Below are positions 24,787 to 34,286 of a stretch of DNA of 64,000 bases, in pieces; the stretch's first letter is position 1, and each line of letters starts with the position of its first letter. The position numbers and the translations under genes are program-made. Origin of the DNA: Arenibacter aquaticus (GTDB lineage: Bacteria; Bacteroidota; Bacteroidia; Flavobacteriales; Flavobacteriaceae); assembly GCF_003957295.1 (NCBI RefSeq), contig NZ_RQPJ01000021.1:170210-234209 (forward strand), given 5' to 3'. The notes below the pieces were generated by a model. The model worked only from the letters and a program-made list of their open reading frames with translations, did not search any database and had not been told where the DNA came from.

Positions 24787-27700
24787 ATGAAGAAACTTAA
24801 ACTTTTGATGCTAGTCATTTTGATGGGTGTCACAACTGTTTCCTGGGCTCAAACAAATGTGACGGGGACAGTTATGGACGAACAGAATGTTCCGCTTCCT
24901 GGAGCTAACATTGTGGAGAAAGGAACTACCAATGGGGTAGTAACCGATTTTGATGGGAATTTTTCCATATCGGTAAGTAACAATGATGCGGTATTGGTGA
25001 TATCTTATATAGGGTATGTGGGCAAGGAAATTAAATTGGACGGATCCTCTTCCTATACCATTTCTTTAACCGAAGACGCTACAGGTCTTGAAGAAGTAGT
25101 AGTAATTGGTTACGGTTCGGTCAAGAAAAGTGATTTAACTGGTGCCGTGGCTTCTTTAAATACAGAAGCCCTTACGGAACAGAAGAAAACAGACCTAGGA
25201 CAAGCCATTCAGGGTAGGGTAGCAGGTGTAGATGTTAGGACAACTAACAATAAGCCTGGGGCACCGCTTTCAATTGATATTCGAGGTAATACGGTAATTA
25301 AGAACAATGATGCTACCCGTGATGGATTAAGTGATAATCTGGACAATGATCTTTCAAAGCCGTTATATGTGGTAGATGGTGTATTTTTTGAAGATATTAA
25401 TATTTTGAATCCTTCTGATATCCAGCAAATGGATGTTTTAAAAGATGCTTCTGCGACTGCAATATATGGAGCTCGTGGGGCCAACGGGGTAATCATAATA
25501 ACTACAAAGAGTGGAGTTGAGGGGAGAACTATATTTACTTACGAGGCCACTCTGGGTTCAAATTCGCCTACCAATGTGCCCGATATGTACAATGGGGATG
25601 AGTATGTAAATTTTGTGGAAAATGTTTTGAGAAGTACCGCTTGGAGACAGTTGTTTAATCCTAGCCAAGGTATATACCCAACGGTTGAAGATTATAATAA
25701 TTTAACGGTTGACATGTCCAGGGAAATTAGAACTTCCAATGAAGAGGCCGACAACGCTGCCAATCGTCGTTACACCAATTGGGCAGATGATTATAGGCAT
25801 TCCAGTCTACAAACCAGTCACAATTTGGGAATGTCCGGGGGTAGCAACGGATTAACCTATAATGGATCTATCGGATACCTTAGTAATGAAGGGGTAGTAG
25901 GTATTGAAGGATATGATAGATATAATTTAAGTGCATCCCTAACAAAAAAAGTCTCCAATAGTTTTACGGTAGGATTAAAGGCGTACCTGGCCTTATCAGA
26001 ACGTGAAACTGGAAGTAATGAGTTGTTCAGGAGTTCCTTAAGGTTGGCTCCAACGGTAAATTCAAGAGACCCTGAAGGAAATATTATTTTATTTCCAGAT
26101 GATCAGGACGGACGCTTTCTTAATCCATATTACGAATCCAAAGGTTCTTGGTTGAGCAATACAAAGACTTTGGATGTTATTGCAAATGTGTTTTTGAACT
26201 ACAAACCGGCAGATTGGATCAGCTTTAAAACGCAATTTGCCCCTAATATTCAAACTGAGAGATATGGATCACATTTTGGGCTGTTGACAAAATCGGCAAG
26301 AAACGAGCCAAGCAGGACAAGGGCTTATTACAATGCCTATTTTAATACAGCCTATACCTGGGATAACATAGTGGACTTTGATTTTGATATCCTTGAAGGA
26401 CATAATTTAAAGACTACCCTTATTTCTTCGGTTTATTACAACCAGCGGGAATTTAGTAAGATAGAAACTAGGGATTTTGATACGGATGCTTATACCTTCT
26501 ACAACACAGGGGCCGGCTTGGATCCCAGAGCCTATAACACCAATTATTATAAGGAGACCTTGGCATCCTTTGCTGGTAGATTAAACTATAACATTCTAGA
26601 TAAATATCTCTTTACCTTTACAGGTAGGTACGACGGTTCTTCTAAACTTGCGATAAACAATGAATGGGCATTTTTTCCATCTGCGGCTTTCGCTTGGAAA
26701 GCAAGTGATGAAGTCTTCTTGCAAGATGCGGGTTGGTTAAACAATCTGAAATTTAGGGTTAGTTACGGTGAATCTGGAAATGATAGTCCCGTTAGTGCCT
26801 ATAGTTCCTTGGCCTTTTTGGGGGAATCCGATTATTTATTCGGAGATACACATACCAACGGGGTAGATGTTAACGGATTGCCCAATAACACCCTTACATG
26901 GGAACGTTCAAAGGAGGTGAATGTTGGTATGGATCTTAGTATTCTGAAAAATAGGATAGGCTTGGGAGTAGAGGTATATAACAAAAAAACGGTTGATGCC
27001 ATTCTGAATAAAACATTGTCCAATATCACCGGTTATTCCACTGCGGTAGGTAACTACGGATCTGTTCAAAATAAAGGTGTAGAAATTACCTTGAATACGG
27101 TGAACATACAAACCGATAAGTTTAGATGGAAGACTAGTTTAAACTTTGCGAAAAATAAAAATGAAATTTTGAAGCTCGATGGAGACCTTGACAAGGAACC
27201 TTATGGCAATCATGGTGTTTTACAGGTGGGGCAACCAGTTGATGCTATCTATTCCTATGAGATTGAAGGTATTTGGCAATTGGATGAAGCTGCAGAAGCT
27301 TTTGCTTATGATGGCAGTTTCCCTGGTCAAAATAAATATAGGGATTTGGATAACAGTGGTGATAGGGATGAAAGTGACAAAAAGGTTATTGGTTCTATTT
27401 CTCCTGATTGGATTGGTGGTATGACCAATACTTTTACTTATGGCAATTTAGATCTGACAATTCAGGCATATACTAGACAAGGTTCTTATGGTCACTCTGA
27501 ATTTTATAACAATTTTGTTCCATGGCAAAACGATGATGCCAAATTTAATAAGGTTGATTTGGATTACTGGACTCCAAATAATCCAGATTCTAAAAATCCA
27601 GCATTGGAATATGGTGCTACTGGGAACAATTATTATACTGACTATGATTTTGTAAAAATTGGCAATATAGGTTTGGGATATCAATTTCCACAAGAATTAC

Positions 27701-27864
27701 TGGATAAACTAAAAATGTCTAGTCTTCGTTTGTCCTTGGATGTACAAAATCCGTTCACCTTTACAGATTATGCTGGTCCAGACCCTGAAACAGGGCTACA
27801 GAACTCTTATAACTCCGGATATATGGTTAAGACCATATTATTTGGACTAAAGTTGGCTTATTAA
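24787..27864 (+). CDS. susC: SusC/RagA-type TonB-dependent outer membrane transporter
   Basis: A 1025-residue protein with a signal peptide (cleaved after VSWAQ, about residue 22), a carboxypeptidase-regulatory-like domain (about 24-110, TGTVMDEQNVPLPGANIVEK), a TonB plug (about 115-235, KSDLTGAVASL and ATAIYGARGANGVIIITTK) and a long beta-barrel ending in an aromatic-rich last strand (ILFGLKLAY). SusC proteins import oligosaccharides across the outer membrane, driven by TonB. The susD gene starts 16 bp downstream, and two glycosidase genes and an HTCS regulator follow. The import substrate is probably a mannose-containing glycan, judged from the GH92 neighbour. Confidence 0.96.
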   Translation: MKKLKLLMLVILMGVTTVSWAQTNVTGTVMDEQNVPLPGANIVEKGTTNGVVTDFDGNFSISVSNNDAVLVISYIGYVGKEIKLDGSSSYTISLTEDATGLEEVVVIGYGSVKKSDLTGAVASLNTEALTEQKKTDLGQAIQGRVAGVDVRTTNNKPGAPLSIDIRGNTVIKNNDATRDGLSDNLDNDLSKPLYVVDGVFFEDINILNPSDIQQMDVLKDASATAIYGARGANGVIIITTKSGVEGRTIFTYEATLGSNSPTNVPDMYNGDEYVNFVENVLRSTAWRQLFNPSQGIYPTVEDYNNLTVDMSREIRTSNEEADNAANRRYTNWADDYRHSSLQTSHNLGMSGGSNGLTYNGSIGYLSNEGVVGIEGYDRYNLSASLTKKVSNSFTVGLKAYLALSERETGSNELFRSSLRLAPTVNSRDPEGNIILFPDDQDGRFLNPYYESKGSWLSNTKTLDVIANVFLNYKPADWISFKTQFAPNIQTERYGSHFGLLTKSARNEPSRTRAYYNAYFNTAYTWDNIVDFDFDILEGHNLKTTLISSVYYNQREFSKIETRDFDTDAYTFYNTGAGLDPRAYNTNYYKETLASFAGRLNYNILDKYLFTFTGRYDGSSKLAINNEWAFFPSAAFAWKASDEVFLQDAGWLNNLKFRVSYGESGNDSPVSAYSSLAFLGESDYLFGDTHTNGVDVNGLPNNTLTWERSKEVNVGMDLSILKNRIGLGVEVYNKKTVDAILNKTLSNITGYSTAVGNYGSVQNKGVEITLNTVNIQTDKFRWKTSLNFAKNKNEILKLDGDLDKEPYGNHGVLQVGQPVDAIYSYEIEGIWQLDEAAEAFAYDGSFPGQNKYRDLDNSGDRDESDKKVIGSISPDWIGGMTNTFTYGNLDLTIQAYTRQGSYGHSEFYNNFVPWQNDDAKFNKVDLDYWTPNNPDSKNPALEYGATGNNYYTDYDFVKIGNIGLGYQFPQELLDKLKMSSLRLSLDVQNPFTFTDYAGPDPETGLQNSYNSGYMVKTILFGLKLAY

Positions 27865-27880
27865 TTTTAAAAAAATTGTC

Positions 27881-29530
27881 ATGAACATATTAGATAAAAC
27901 AAAACATATCGTAGCTTTAATAGCTTTCTCAATACTATTAAATGCCTGTGATTCTTATATAGAGGAAGATGTCTTTTCCAATATTACCGCAGAAAATTTT
28001 CTAACAGAGGATACTGCAGATCAATTAATTGTAGGACTTTATACCTCGATGAGAGGGGTTTACAATAACCATAATTATCAGTTTGCCGGAACGGATGTTT
28101 TTACAAGCCAAGGGGAAGTATTTTCCTTTTCTGCAGAAAATGATTATAATTCTTTTAATGCCCCCCAGTCAAATGGCCTTTGGAACGCCAATTATAATGT
28201 TATTTCTAAGGCGAATACCGCTATCAATAGATTTGAAATTGAAGTAGATTGGAGTGAAGGTAGATTAGATGAAAAGGCCTATGGCATAGCCCAAGCAAGG
28301 GCATTAAGAGCCATGTCATTTTTCTATTTGGCACAGCAATTTGGAGGTGTTGTACTAGATTTGGAGGAACCTCAGAGTATCAGAAACAACTATACCAGGT
28401 CTACCGAAGAAGAGACTTATTCCTTGATAATTTCAGAATTGGAGGCTGCTATTCCAGACCTGCAGGCAGATCCTGAAACAGGAAGGATTTCCAAAAGAGC
28501 GGCACAGCATGTATTGGCTGAGGTGTATTTAACTAGGGCCTACAAATCTTTTGCAGGTAGTAACGATTTTCAAACAGCCGCAGATTTAGCGGAACAAGCC
28601 ATAGGCTCCTACGATATTAGAAGCCAGATGTTCGATCAGCTTTTTGCTTATGACAATCAGGTAAATCCTGAAATACTTTTTGCTGCTCAATGGGGCAATA
28701 CCGGGTTTGTCCAAGATAGAGGTAATAACAAACATTCCTTGTTTATGACAGGAGTGGAACAATTACCTGGAATAAGCAGAAATAATCCTTATGGTAAGAC
28801 CGGTAGTAATCTAATGCCCACACCTTATTTTTATTCATTGTTCGAGGATAACGATACAAGGGAAGAGGTTACTGTGCACAGGGTTTTATATGCAGATGAA
28901 GCAGGATTTTCAGTCGGGACCGATGAGATTGCAGTAGGGGACACAATTGTGTATTTCCCAAAAGAGACTATAGACATGACTGAGTTAGTGGATAAATTGG
29001 ATCGCTATTGGGTATATCAGCCTGATCAATATTTGTTCGGGAGACCAGATGAGGTTGGCGAAGTAAATTATAAATATGAAGTGAATCCGATGTTCACAAA
29101 TTTTCCAATATTCAAGAAATTTGACGATGAAATCTTTCAAGAAGAAGGATTAGGGGCACGTGACACCTATGTTTACCGGATAGCAGGAACACATTTGTTG
29201 GCTGCAGAGGCCTATTTAGGTGCAGGTAATGAGACACAGGCCTTATTCCATATCAATAGAGTAAGGGAAAGAGCAACAGGTGTAGCAGATCATTATGCAA
29301 CCATAGATTTGGATACCATACTGGCAGAACGCGCCTTGGAGCTAGCTGGGGAAGAGAATAGATGGGCCGTCTTAAAGCGTATGGGGAAATTGGAAGAACG
29401 AATCGGCTTATACAACCCACATGTAATTGATCATGGTGCCTTTGATGCAACGAAGCATTTATTAAGGCCTATTCCTATAAAAGAATTGGAAATTTCACCA
29501 GAAACTATGACCCAGAACCCAGGGTATTAA
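27881..29530 (+). CDS. susD: SusD/RagB-type glycan-binding lipoprotein
   Basis: A 549-residue surface lipoprotein. The lipobox LLNACDS places the acylated Cys near residue 23. TPR-like helices of the SusD fold follow (AQARALRAMSFFYLAQQFGG), and the C-terminal family signature is ERALELAGEENRWAVLKR. It caps the SusC barrel and binds the glycan to be imported. It starts 16 bp after susC, and the pair is certainly one transcript. A terminator at 29580-29613 follows, before the glycosidase genes. Confidence 0.95.
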   Translation: MNILDKTKHIVALIAFSILLNACDSYIEEDVFSNITAENFLTEDTADQLIVGLYTSMRGVYNNHNYQFAGTDVFTSQGEVFSFSAENDYNSFNAPQSNGLWNANYNVISKANTAINRFEIEVDWSEGRLDEKAYGIAQARALRAMSFFYLAQQFGGVVLDLEEPQSIRNNYTRSTEEETYSLIISELEAAIPDLQADPETGRISKRAAQHVLAEVYLTRAYKSFAGSNDFQTAADLAEQAIGSYDIRSQMFDQLFAYDNQVNPEILFAAQWGNTGFVQDRGNNKHSLFMTGVEQLPGISRNNPYGKTGSNLMPTPYFYSLFEDNDTREEVTVHRVLYADEAGFSVGTDEIAVGDTIVYFPKETIDMTELVDKLDRYWVYQPDQYLFGRPDEVGEVNYKYEVNPMFTNFPIFKKFDDEIFQEEGLGARDTYVYRIAGTHLLAAEAYLGAGNETQALFHINRVRERATGVADHYATIDLDTILAERALELAGEENRWAVLKRMGKLEERIGLYNPHVIDHGAFDATKHLLRPIPIKELEISPETMTQNPGY

Positions 29531-29579
29531 GCAAAATATTTTCCTTATTGTTTAGTTAGATTAGTTGATTGTTAAAATT

Positions 29580-29613
29580 ATGGACGGGATGAAATATCCT
29601 GTCCATATTTTTT
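29580..29613 (+). terminator. intrinsic terminator between susD and the glycosidase genes
   Basis: The arm ATGGACGGGAT (29580-29590) pairs with ATCCTGTCCAT (29596-29606), with one G-T pair and a five-base loop, and is followed by ATTTTTT. It may partly uncouple susCD from the enzymes. Confidence 0.8.
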
Positions 29614-29763
29614 AATCCGTACCATTTAAGAGGGTGGAATTTTGTTTACTATTAAAGACCAATGGAATTGATAAAATATTGCGGCCTAATCAATCTTAAA
29701 TAAGGCTCAATAGAATACTATTTCGATTTAATTAATTATGCCATGCTAGAAAAAGTAGTTAAA

Positions 29764-31794
29764 ATGAAAATCTTGGCCAGCATTTTCCTTATTAGCACAT
29801 TAGTGGGTGTTTCCTGTTCTAATGTCGGTACAGATGTGTACTTTATCATTCTTGGGGAACGGGCGACCAATATTGAAAAAACTACTGCCGAGGACTTAAA
29901 GGCCGATCTTCAAAAAGTGCAGGATAGGGAAGTGGTCATTGTATCAGAAACAGACGTATTACCAAAAAAAGGGGTGTTCTATATTTTGGGAACACCGAGT
30001 TCCAGTAATTTGATCGCTACCTTGGCAGGAAATAATGAAATAGCGCTAACAGCCAGTAACCCTGGCCCTAGGGGAGGACTTTGGCACAAGACCATACTGG
30101 ACACTGGTCAACATTCAATTGTTCTGGCCGGTTCGGATGTCCAAGGGCTACAATATGCCGTGTATGACTACGCAGAAGATATTCTGGGAATAGACCCCTT
30201 GGAGTATTGGACGGACAAGCTCCCAGAAAGTAAAACCAAGGATCAGTTACTAAATTTTGAAAACAAAAGTATAGCTCCTCCAGCTGTTCCAATTCTATGC
30301 TATTTTGAGAATGATGTGGACGAATTGGCCAATTATCGGGGCAAGCTATTGGAATACGATTGGGAAAGCTATACCAAAATGATCAATTCATTGGTACGCC
30401 TACGTTATAATGCCATCCAATTGTTTGATATGCTAGGAAGACCGGAATTTTTTATACGCCCTGAGTATAAATTATTAAGTCCAGACTACCAGGTAGATAT
30501 TGATTATGTGGAGAAAATGATAGATTATGCCCAGAAAAAGGGCATGAAAGTAGCCATAGATTATGCCTTGGGATACCAAATTCACCCTATGTCCGCCGAC
30601 AAGGCAACTTGTTGGAAAGAATACAAGGAAGATTGGATAAAGGCTTGGCGCTATTATCTGGAGAAAACCCCTTTGGGAAAAACCGACATATTTATTCTTA
30701 GACCGAGACATCAAGTATGGGACTGGGAGTATGAGAGTAGTTGCGGGGAAGATAAGATAGCTGTCTTTAATGAAGTCTATAAGGCTTTTGGTGATTTGGT
30801 GGATGAATATAAGCCGGAGGCCGACAAGGTTTTGGTGTGTTATTCCGACGGGATGCAAATGTGGAATGACGGATTTAGACCTCCCAAAGATTGGATAGTA
30901 GCTTGGTCCGATCATGGTTTTGGTGAATTTGAATACCTGCCCAATACCACTGATGGTTATAAATTTGGCACCTATATGCATGCCGGTTTTTGGCTAAATC
31001 ACACGGTTCACAATCCGTATCCGGAAAAAGTGGATACCGTTATGAAAAGAATGTTTAAAGAATATGATGCCAATAAGTTTTGTTTAGTAAACGGTCAGAA
31101 TTTTAGACCTTTTCTATTGAACATAGAAGCCTATTCCGCTGTTTGCAATAATCCTGAAACTTTTGAAGGAGATCTCTTCTATAAGCAGTGGACAGAACGT
31201 TATTTTAAGCCTACCGTTGCCCAACATGCCGTGAAAGCCATGAAAATGTTACACCAGGCCCAGCCCGAAAGGATTGGTTATGTTCAGCATTTATGGGAGA
31301 TTCGGGAAGCGGTGGCCTATTTGTCCAATTCCCCAATTGAACGCCCCGGAAAAACACCGGTGGCCTACGAATACAGAAGGGTAGAAAACGACCTGGATCA
31401 CGTTAAATCCATTGAGAATAGTATTCAAGAAGCTTTACAAGAGGCTCAAAAAGGACTTGACTCACAGGAGATGGAGGGAGATTTCTATTTTGATTATATT
31501 TACCTTCCAATACTTTTATATTCCGATTTGATAACTTTTGAACGCAGTCTGCACCAAATGGCCTTGCTAAAAAAACAGTATGAAGAAACCAAGGAGCGTC
31601 ATTTTATAGACCAGGCACTACAATTACTTCCGCGTGCTAAGAAACAATTGGAAATCATCTATCAGCATAGGGAAAGGGGTGATAGAAACCCTAAATGGAC
31701 CCGTTGGTACTCCCCAGAAATAAGGAGGCCAAACAATGGTTTTCCAACATTTGAAATGTTGGAATCCATAGCTGCAAATTTTAAAAAACACTAA
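29764..31794 (+). CDS. GH115-like (alpha-glucuronidase-related) lipoprotein
   Basis: A 676-residue protein with lipobox GVSC near residue 18. An N-terminal domain (about 35-150) has TAEDLKADLQKVQDREVVI and GLQYAVYDYAEDILGIDPLE, matching the layout of GH67/GH115 N-terminal domains (compare IYGIYDLSEQIGVSPWYWW in GH115). A TIM-barrel-like region follows with LVRLRYNAIQLFDM and HPMSADKA, then a helical C-terminus. It is shorter than most GH115 enzymes and divergent, so activity on glucuronic acid side chains is a guess. ATG 29764 (MKILASIF) is chosen because it begins the lipoprotein signal; an upstream ATG at 29743 is possible. The GH92 gene starts 12 bp after it. Confidence 0.7.
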   Translation: MKILASIFLISTLVGVSCSNVGTDVYFIILGERATNIEKTTAEDLKADLQKVQDREVVIVSETDVLPKKGVFYILGTPSSSNLIATLAGNNEIALTASNPGPRGGLWHKTILDTGQHSIVLAGSDVQGLQYAVYDYAEDILGIDPLEYWTDKLPESKTKDQLLNFENKSIAPPAVPILCYFENDVDELANYRGKLLEYDWESYTKMINSLVRLRYNAIQLFDMLGRPEFFIRPEYKLLSPDYQVDIDYVEKMIDYAQKKGMKVAIDYALGYQIHPMSADKATCWKEYKEDWIKAWRYYLEKTPLGKTDIFILRPRHQVWDWEYESSCGEDKIAVFNEVYKAFGDLVDEYKPEADKVLVCYSDGMQMWNDGFRPPKDWIVAWSDHGFGEFEYLPNTTDGYKFGTYMHAGFWLNHTVHNPYPEKVDTVMKRMFKEYDANKFCLVNGQNFRPFLLNIEAYSAVCNNPETFEGDLFYKQWTERYFKPTVAQHAVKAMKMLHQAQPERIGYVQHLWEIREAVAYLSNSPIERPGKTPVAYEYRRVENDLDHVKSIENSIQEALQEAQKGLDSQEMEGDFYFDYIYLPILLYSDLITFERSLHQMALLKKQYEETKERHFIDQALQLLPRAKKQLEIIYQHRERGDRNPKWTRWYSPEIRRPNNGFPTFEMLESIAANFKKH

Positions 31795-31806
31795 ACTTTA
31801 TAATAA

Positions 31807-34128
31807 ATGAAAATTACAAAACCATACTTTAGGTCGATTCTTGGAATGTTTGCATATGCAATGTTCCTTGCGTCTTGTGGTGAAAATAATATAGATAAAA
31901 AAGTCCAGAGCAGTCAAATTAATCCTGTAGACCTCGTATATCCACAACTGGACACCGAAAATTCCAGATGGTTTTTCTTCGCTTCGGCAAGTAGACCTTT
32001 CGGCATGGTAAACCTAAGTCCCGATACGGAAGTGGATGGTGCCTGGGGCAGTGGCTACCGGTTTAAGGTAGATACCGTTCAGGGATTTAGTCATATTCAT
32101 GCTTGGCAGCTTTCAGGACTTTCTGTTATGCCAGTAGGATTGACCGAAAAGAATAAGCAAACTATTTATGAGGACTATACATCAAAATTTGATCACGAAA
32201 CAGAAAAGATTTCTCCGGGCTACCATTACATAGAACTTCAGCGATATGGTATTGAAGCTCAGCTTACCAGCACAAAAAGAGTAGGTTTTCATAAATATAC
32301 CTATCCGGATACTTCCAAGCCTGCCATCCTTTTTAATTTAAATGGGACTTTGGGTCCATCGGATATTACTGACGGCACTCTTAGCCAGGTTGATGGGAAA
32401 AATCTAAGTGGGGAGCTAACTATTGCTCCTACACATAGAAGACCCAAGCCAGTTAAGTTGTTTTTTAATGTTGCCCTGAACAAGGAGGTAAAAAGTATAG
32501 AACAAGACGAGGCTACAGGAAACTATTTAATAGCGTTGGACGACGACACCCAAGAGGTATTGATGAAAGTTGCTATTTCCTATACTTCTTTGGAGAACGC
32601 CAAGGAAAATTTAGAAAGCGAACTTTCGCATTGGGATTTTGATACGGTAATAACTGATTCCAAAAAGGAATGGAATGATATGCTATCGCGTATAGAAATA
32701 TCTGGGGGCACAGAAAAGGCCCAAAAGCGTTTTTATACAGATCTATGGCATGCCTTGCAGGGACGTAGGATTATTAGTGATGTGAACGGGTCTTATCCGG
32801 ACAATACTGGGGACAGCTTTAGGGTAGGACAGATACCGCTTGATGAGAAAGGAAAACCAAAATTTAACCATTATAACTCCGATTCTTTTTGGGGTGCCCA
32901 ATGGACAATAAATACGCTTTGGGGCTTGGTGTATCCTGAAGTCATGAATGAGTTTGTGCAATCCTTATTGCAGTATCAAAAGGATGGGGGATTGGTTCCC
33001 CGAGGTCCATCTGGCGGAAATTATACCTATGTTATGACCGGGTCCTCATCTACGCCATTTATTGTTAGCGCCATTCAAAAAGGCATAATTACCAATAATT
33101 TGGAGGAAATTTATCAGGCAGTAAAGAAAAATCACATGCCTGGTGGTATTATGGAAAAGGCAGGCTATGAGCATAATACAGCCCTGGGAGGAGGTCTAAA
33201 ATACTATATCAAGGACGGTTATGTACCCCATCCCATTCCCGAAGGAAAATTTGGAGGCCATCAAGACGGGGCAAGTTTAACTATGGAATATGCCTATCAG
33301 GACTGGACCTTGGCCCAATTGGCAAAAAAACTGGGACATACGGAGGATTACAATTATTTTATGAAACGATCCTTGAACTATCAAAATGTATTTGATACCA
33401 CAGTGGGCTGGATGAGACCAAAAAATGCGGATGGGGAATGGTATCAAGATTTTGATCCCTATGAGCATGAACACGGATTTAATGAGTCCAATGGAGCCCA
33501 ATCTACATGGTTTGTGCCCCATGATCTTCAAGGTTTGGCAACACTTATGGGTGGAAATAAAAAGGCGGTTGACAAACTGAATGATCAATTTGTAACGGCA
33601 GAGAAATTAGGGTTCACCTCCGGTAATTCACATGCTCAGGAATTGCATCCAGAATATAGGAGAATTCCAATTAACTATGGAAACCAGCCTTCTATTCAGA
33701 CAGCCTTTGTGTTTACTCAGTTGGGGAGACCAGACCTTACGCAGTTCTGGTCCAGAAAGGTGGTAGATAAGGCCTTTAGTGGTTTGTCGCCCGCAACTGG
33801 TTACAAAGGTGATGAAGATCAGGGACTTATGGGTAGTCTGGCAGTGTTAATGAAGATAGGTCTGTTCCAAATGAACGGTGGAACAGAAGAAAATCCCCAG
33901 TACGAGTTTGGTAGCCCAATGTTTGATAACATAACCATCCATTTGCACAATGGAAATAAATTAGTGATCAATGCCCCGGGAACCTCTTCTGAGACACCAT
34001 ATTTAAATGCAGTAAAAATTAACGGTGTGGAATCGGATCAATTAAAAATTAACCATTCAGATATCCTAAAAGGAGCCACTTTGGATTTTACCATGGGGGC
34101 GGAACATCTTAATACCCCAGAGCAATAA
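31807..34128 (+). CDS. GH92-family alpha-mannosidase lipoprotein
   Basis: A 773-residue enzyme with lipobox FLASCGEN near residue 24. Family features in order are VDLVYPQLDTENSRWFF, GYRFKVDTVQGFSHIHAWQL and the long (alpha/alpha)6 barrel with WGAQWTINTLWGLVYPE, DGASLTMEYAYQDWTLAQLA, PHDLQGLATLMGG, GNQPSIQTAFVF and GDEDQGLMGSLAVL. GH92 enzymes are calcium-dependent exo-alpha-mannosidases that trim mannans and N-glycans. Together with SusCD this points to a mannose-containing glycan. It is followed by a terminator (34176-34223) and then the regulator gene. Confidence 0.95.
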   Translation: MKITKPYFRSILGMFAYAMFLASCGENNIDKKVQSSQINPVDLVYPQLDTENSRWFFFASASRPFGMVNLSPDTEVDGAWGSGYRFKVDTVQGFSHIHAWQLSGLSVMPVGLTEKNKQTIYEDYTSKFDHETEKISPGYHYIELQRYGIEAQLTSTKRVGFHKYTYPDTSKPAILFNLNGTLGPSDITDGTLSQVDGKNLSGELTIAPTHRRPKPVKLFFNVALNKEVKSIEQDEATGNYLIALDDDTQEVLMKVAISYTSLENAKENLESELSHWDFDTVITDSKKEWNDMLSRIEISGGTEKAQKRFYTDLWHALQGRRIISDVNGSYPDNTGDSFRVGQIPLDEKGKPKFNHYNSDSFWGAQWTINTLWGLVYPEVMNEFVQSLLQYQKDGGLVPRGPSGGNYTYVMTGSSSTPFIVSAIQKGIITNNLEEIYQAVKKNHMPGGIMEKAGYEHNTALGGGLKYYIKDGYVPHPIPEGKFGGHQDGASLTMEYAYQDWTLAQLAKKLGHTEDYNYFMKRSLNYQNVFDTTVGWMRPKNADGEWYQDFDPYEHEHGFNESNGAQSTWFVPHDLQGLATLMGGNKKAVDKLNDQFVTAEKLGFTSGNSHAQELHPEYRRIPINYGNQPSIQTAFVFTQLGRPDLTQFWSRKVVDKAFSGLSPATGYKGDEDQGLMGSLAVLMKIGLFQMNGGTEENPQYEFGSPMFDNITIHLHNGNKLVINAPGTSSETPYLNAVKINGVESDQLKINHSDILKGATLDFTMGAEHLNTPEQ

Positions 34129-34175
34129 TAGAATAGGGGCAACCCCTCAGGGTAGATTGGAACACTGGATAAAGG

Positions 34176-34223
34176 CCTCAAACTAATTTGTCACTATTAC
34201 GACTTATTAATTTGAGGTTTTTT
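34176..34223 (+). terminator. probable intrinsic terminator after the GH92 gene
   Basis: The arm CCTCAAACTAA (34176-34186) pairs with TTAATTTGAGG (34207-34217) with one mismatch and a 20-base loop, followed by TTTTTT (34218-34223). The long loop makes it weaker than the others in this window. Confidence 0.6.
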
Positions 34224-34286
34224 GGGCTTTACTAACCAAGGTTGCTTATATTGGTAAAGGTGAAAATTATTGAGATTACATTGACT

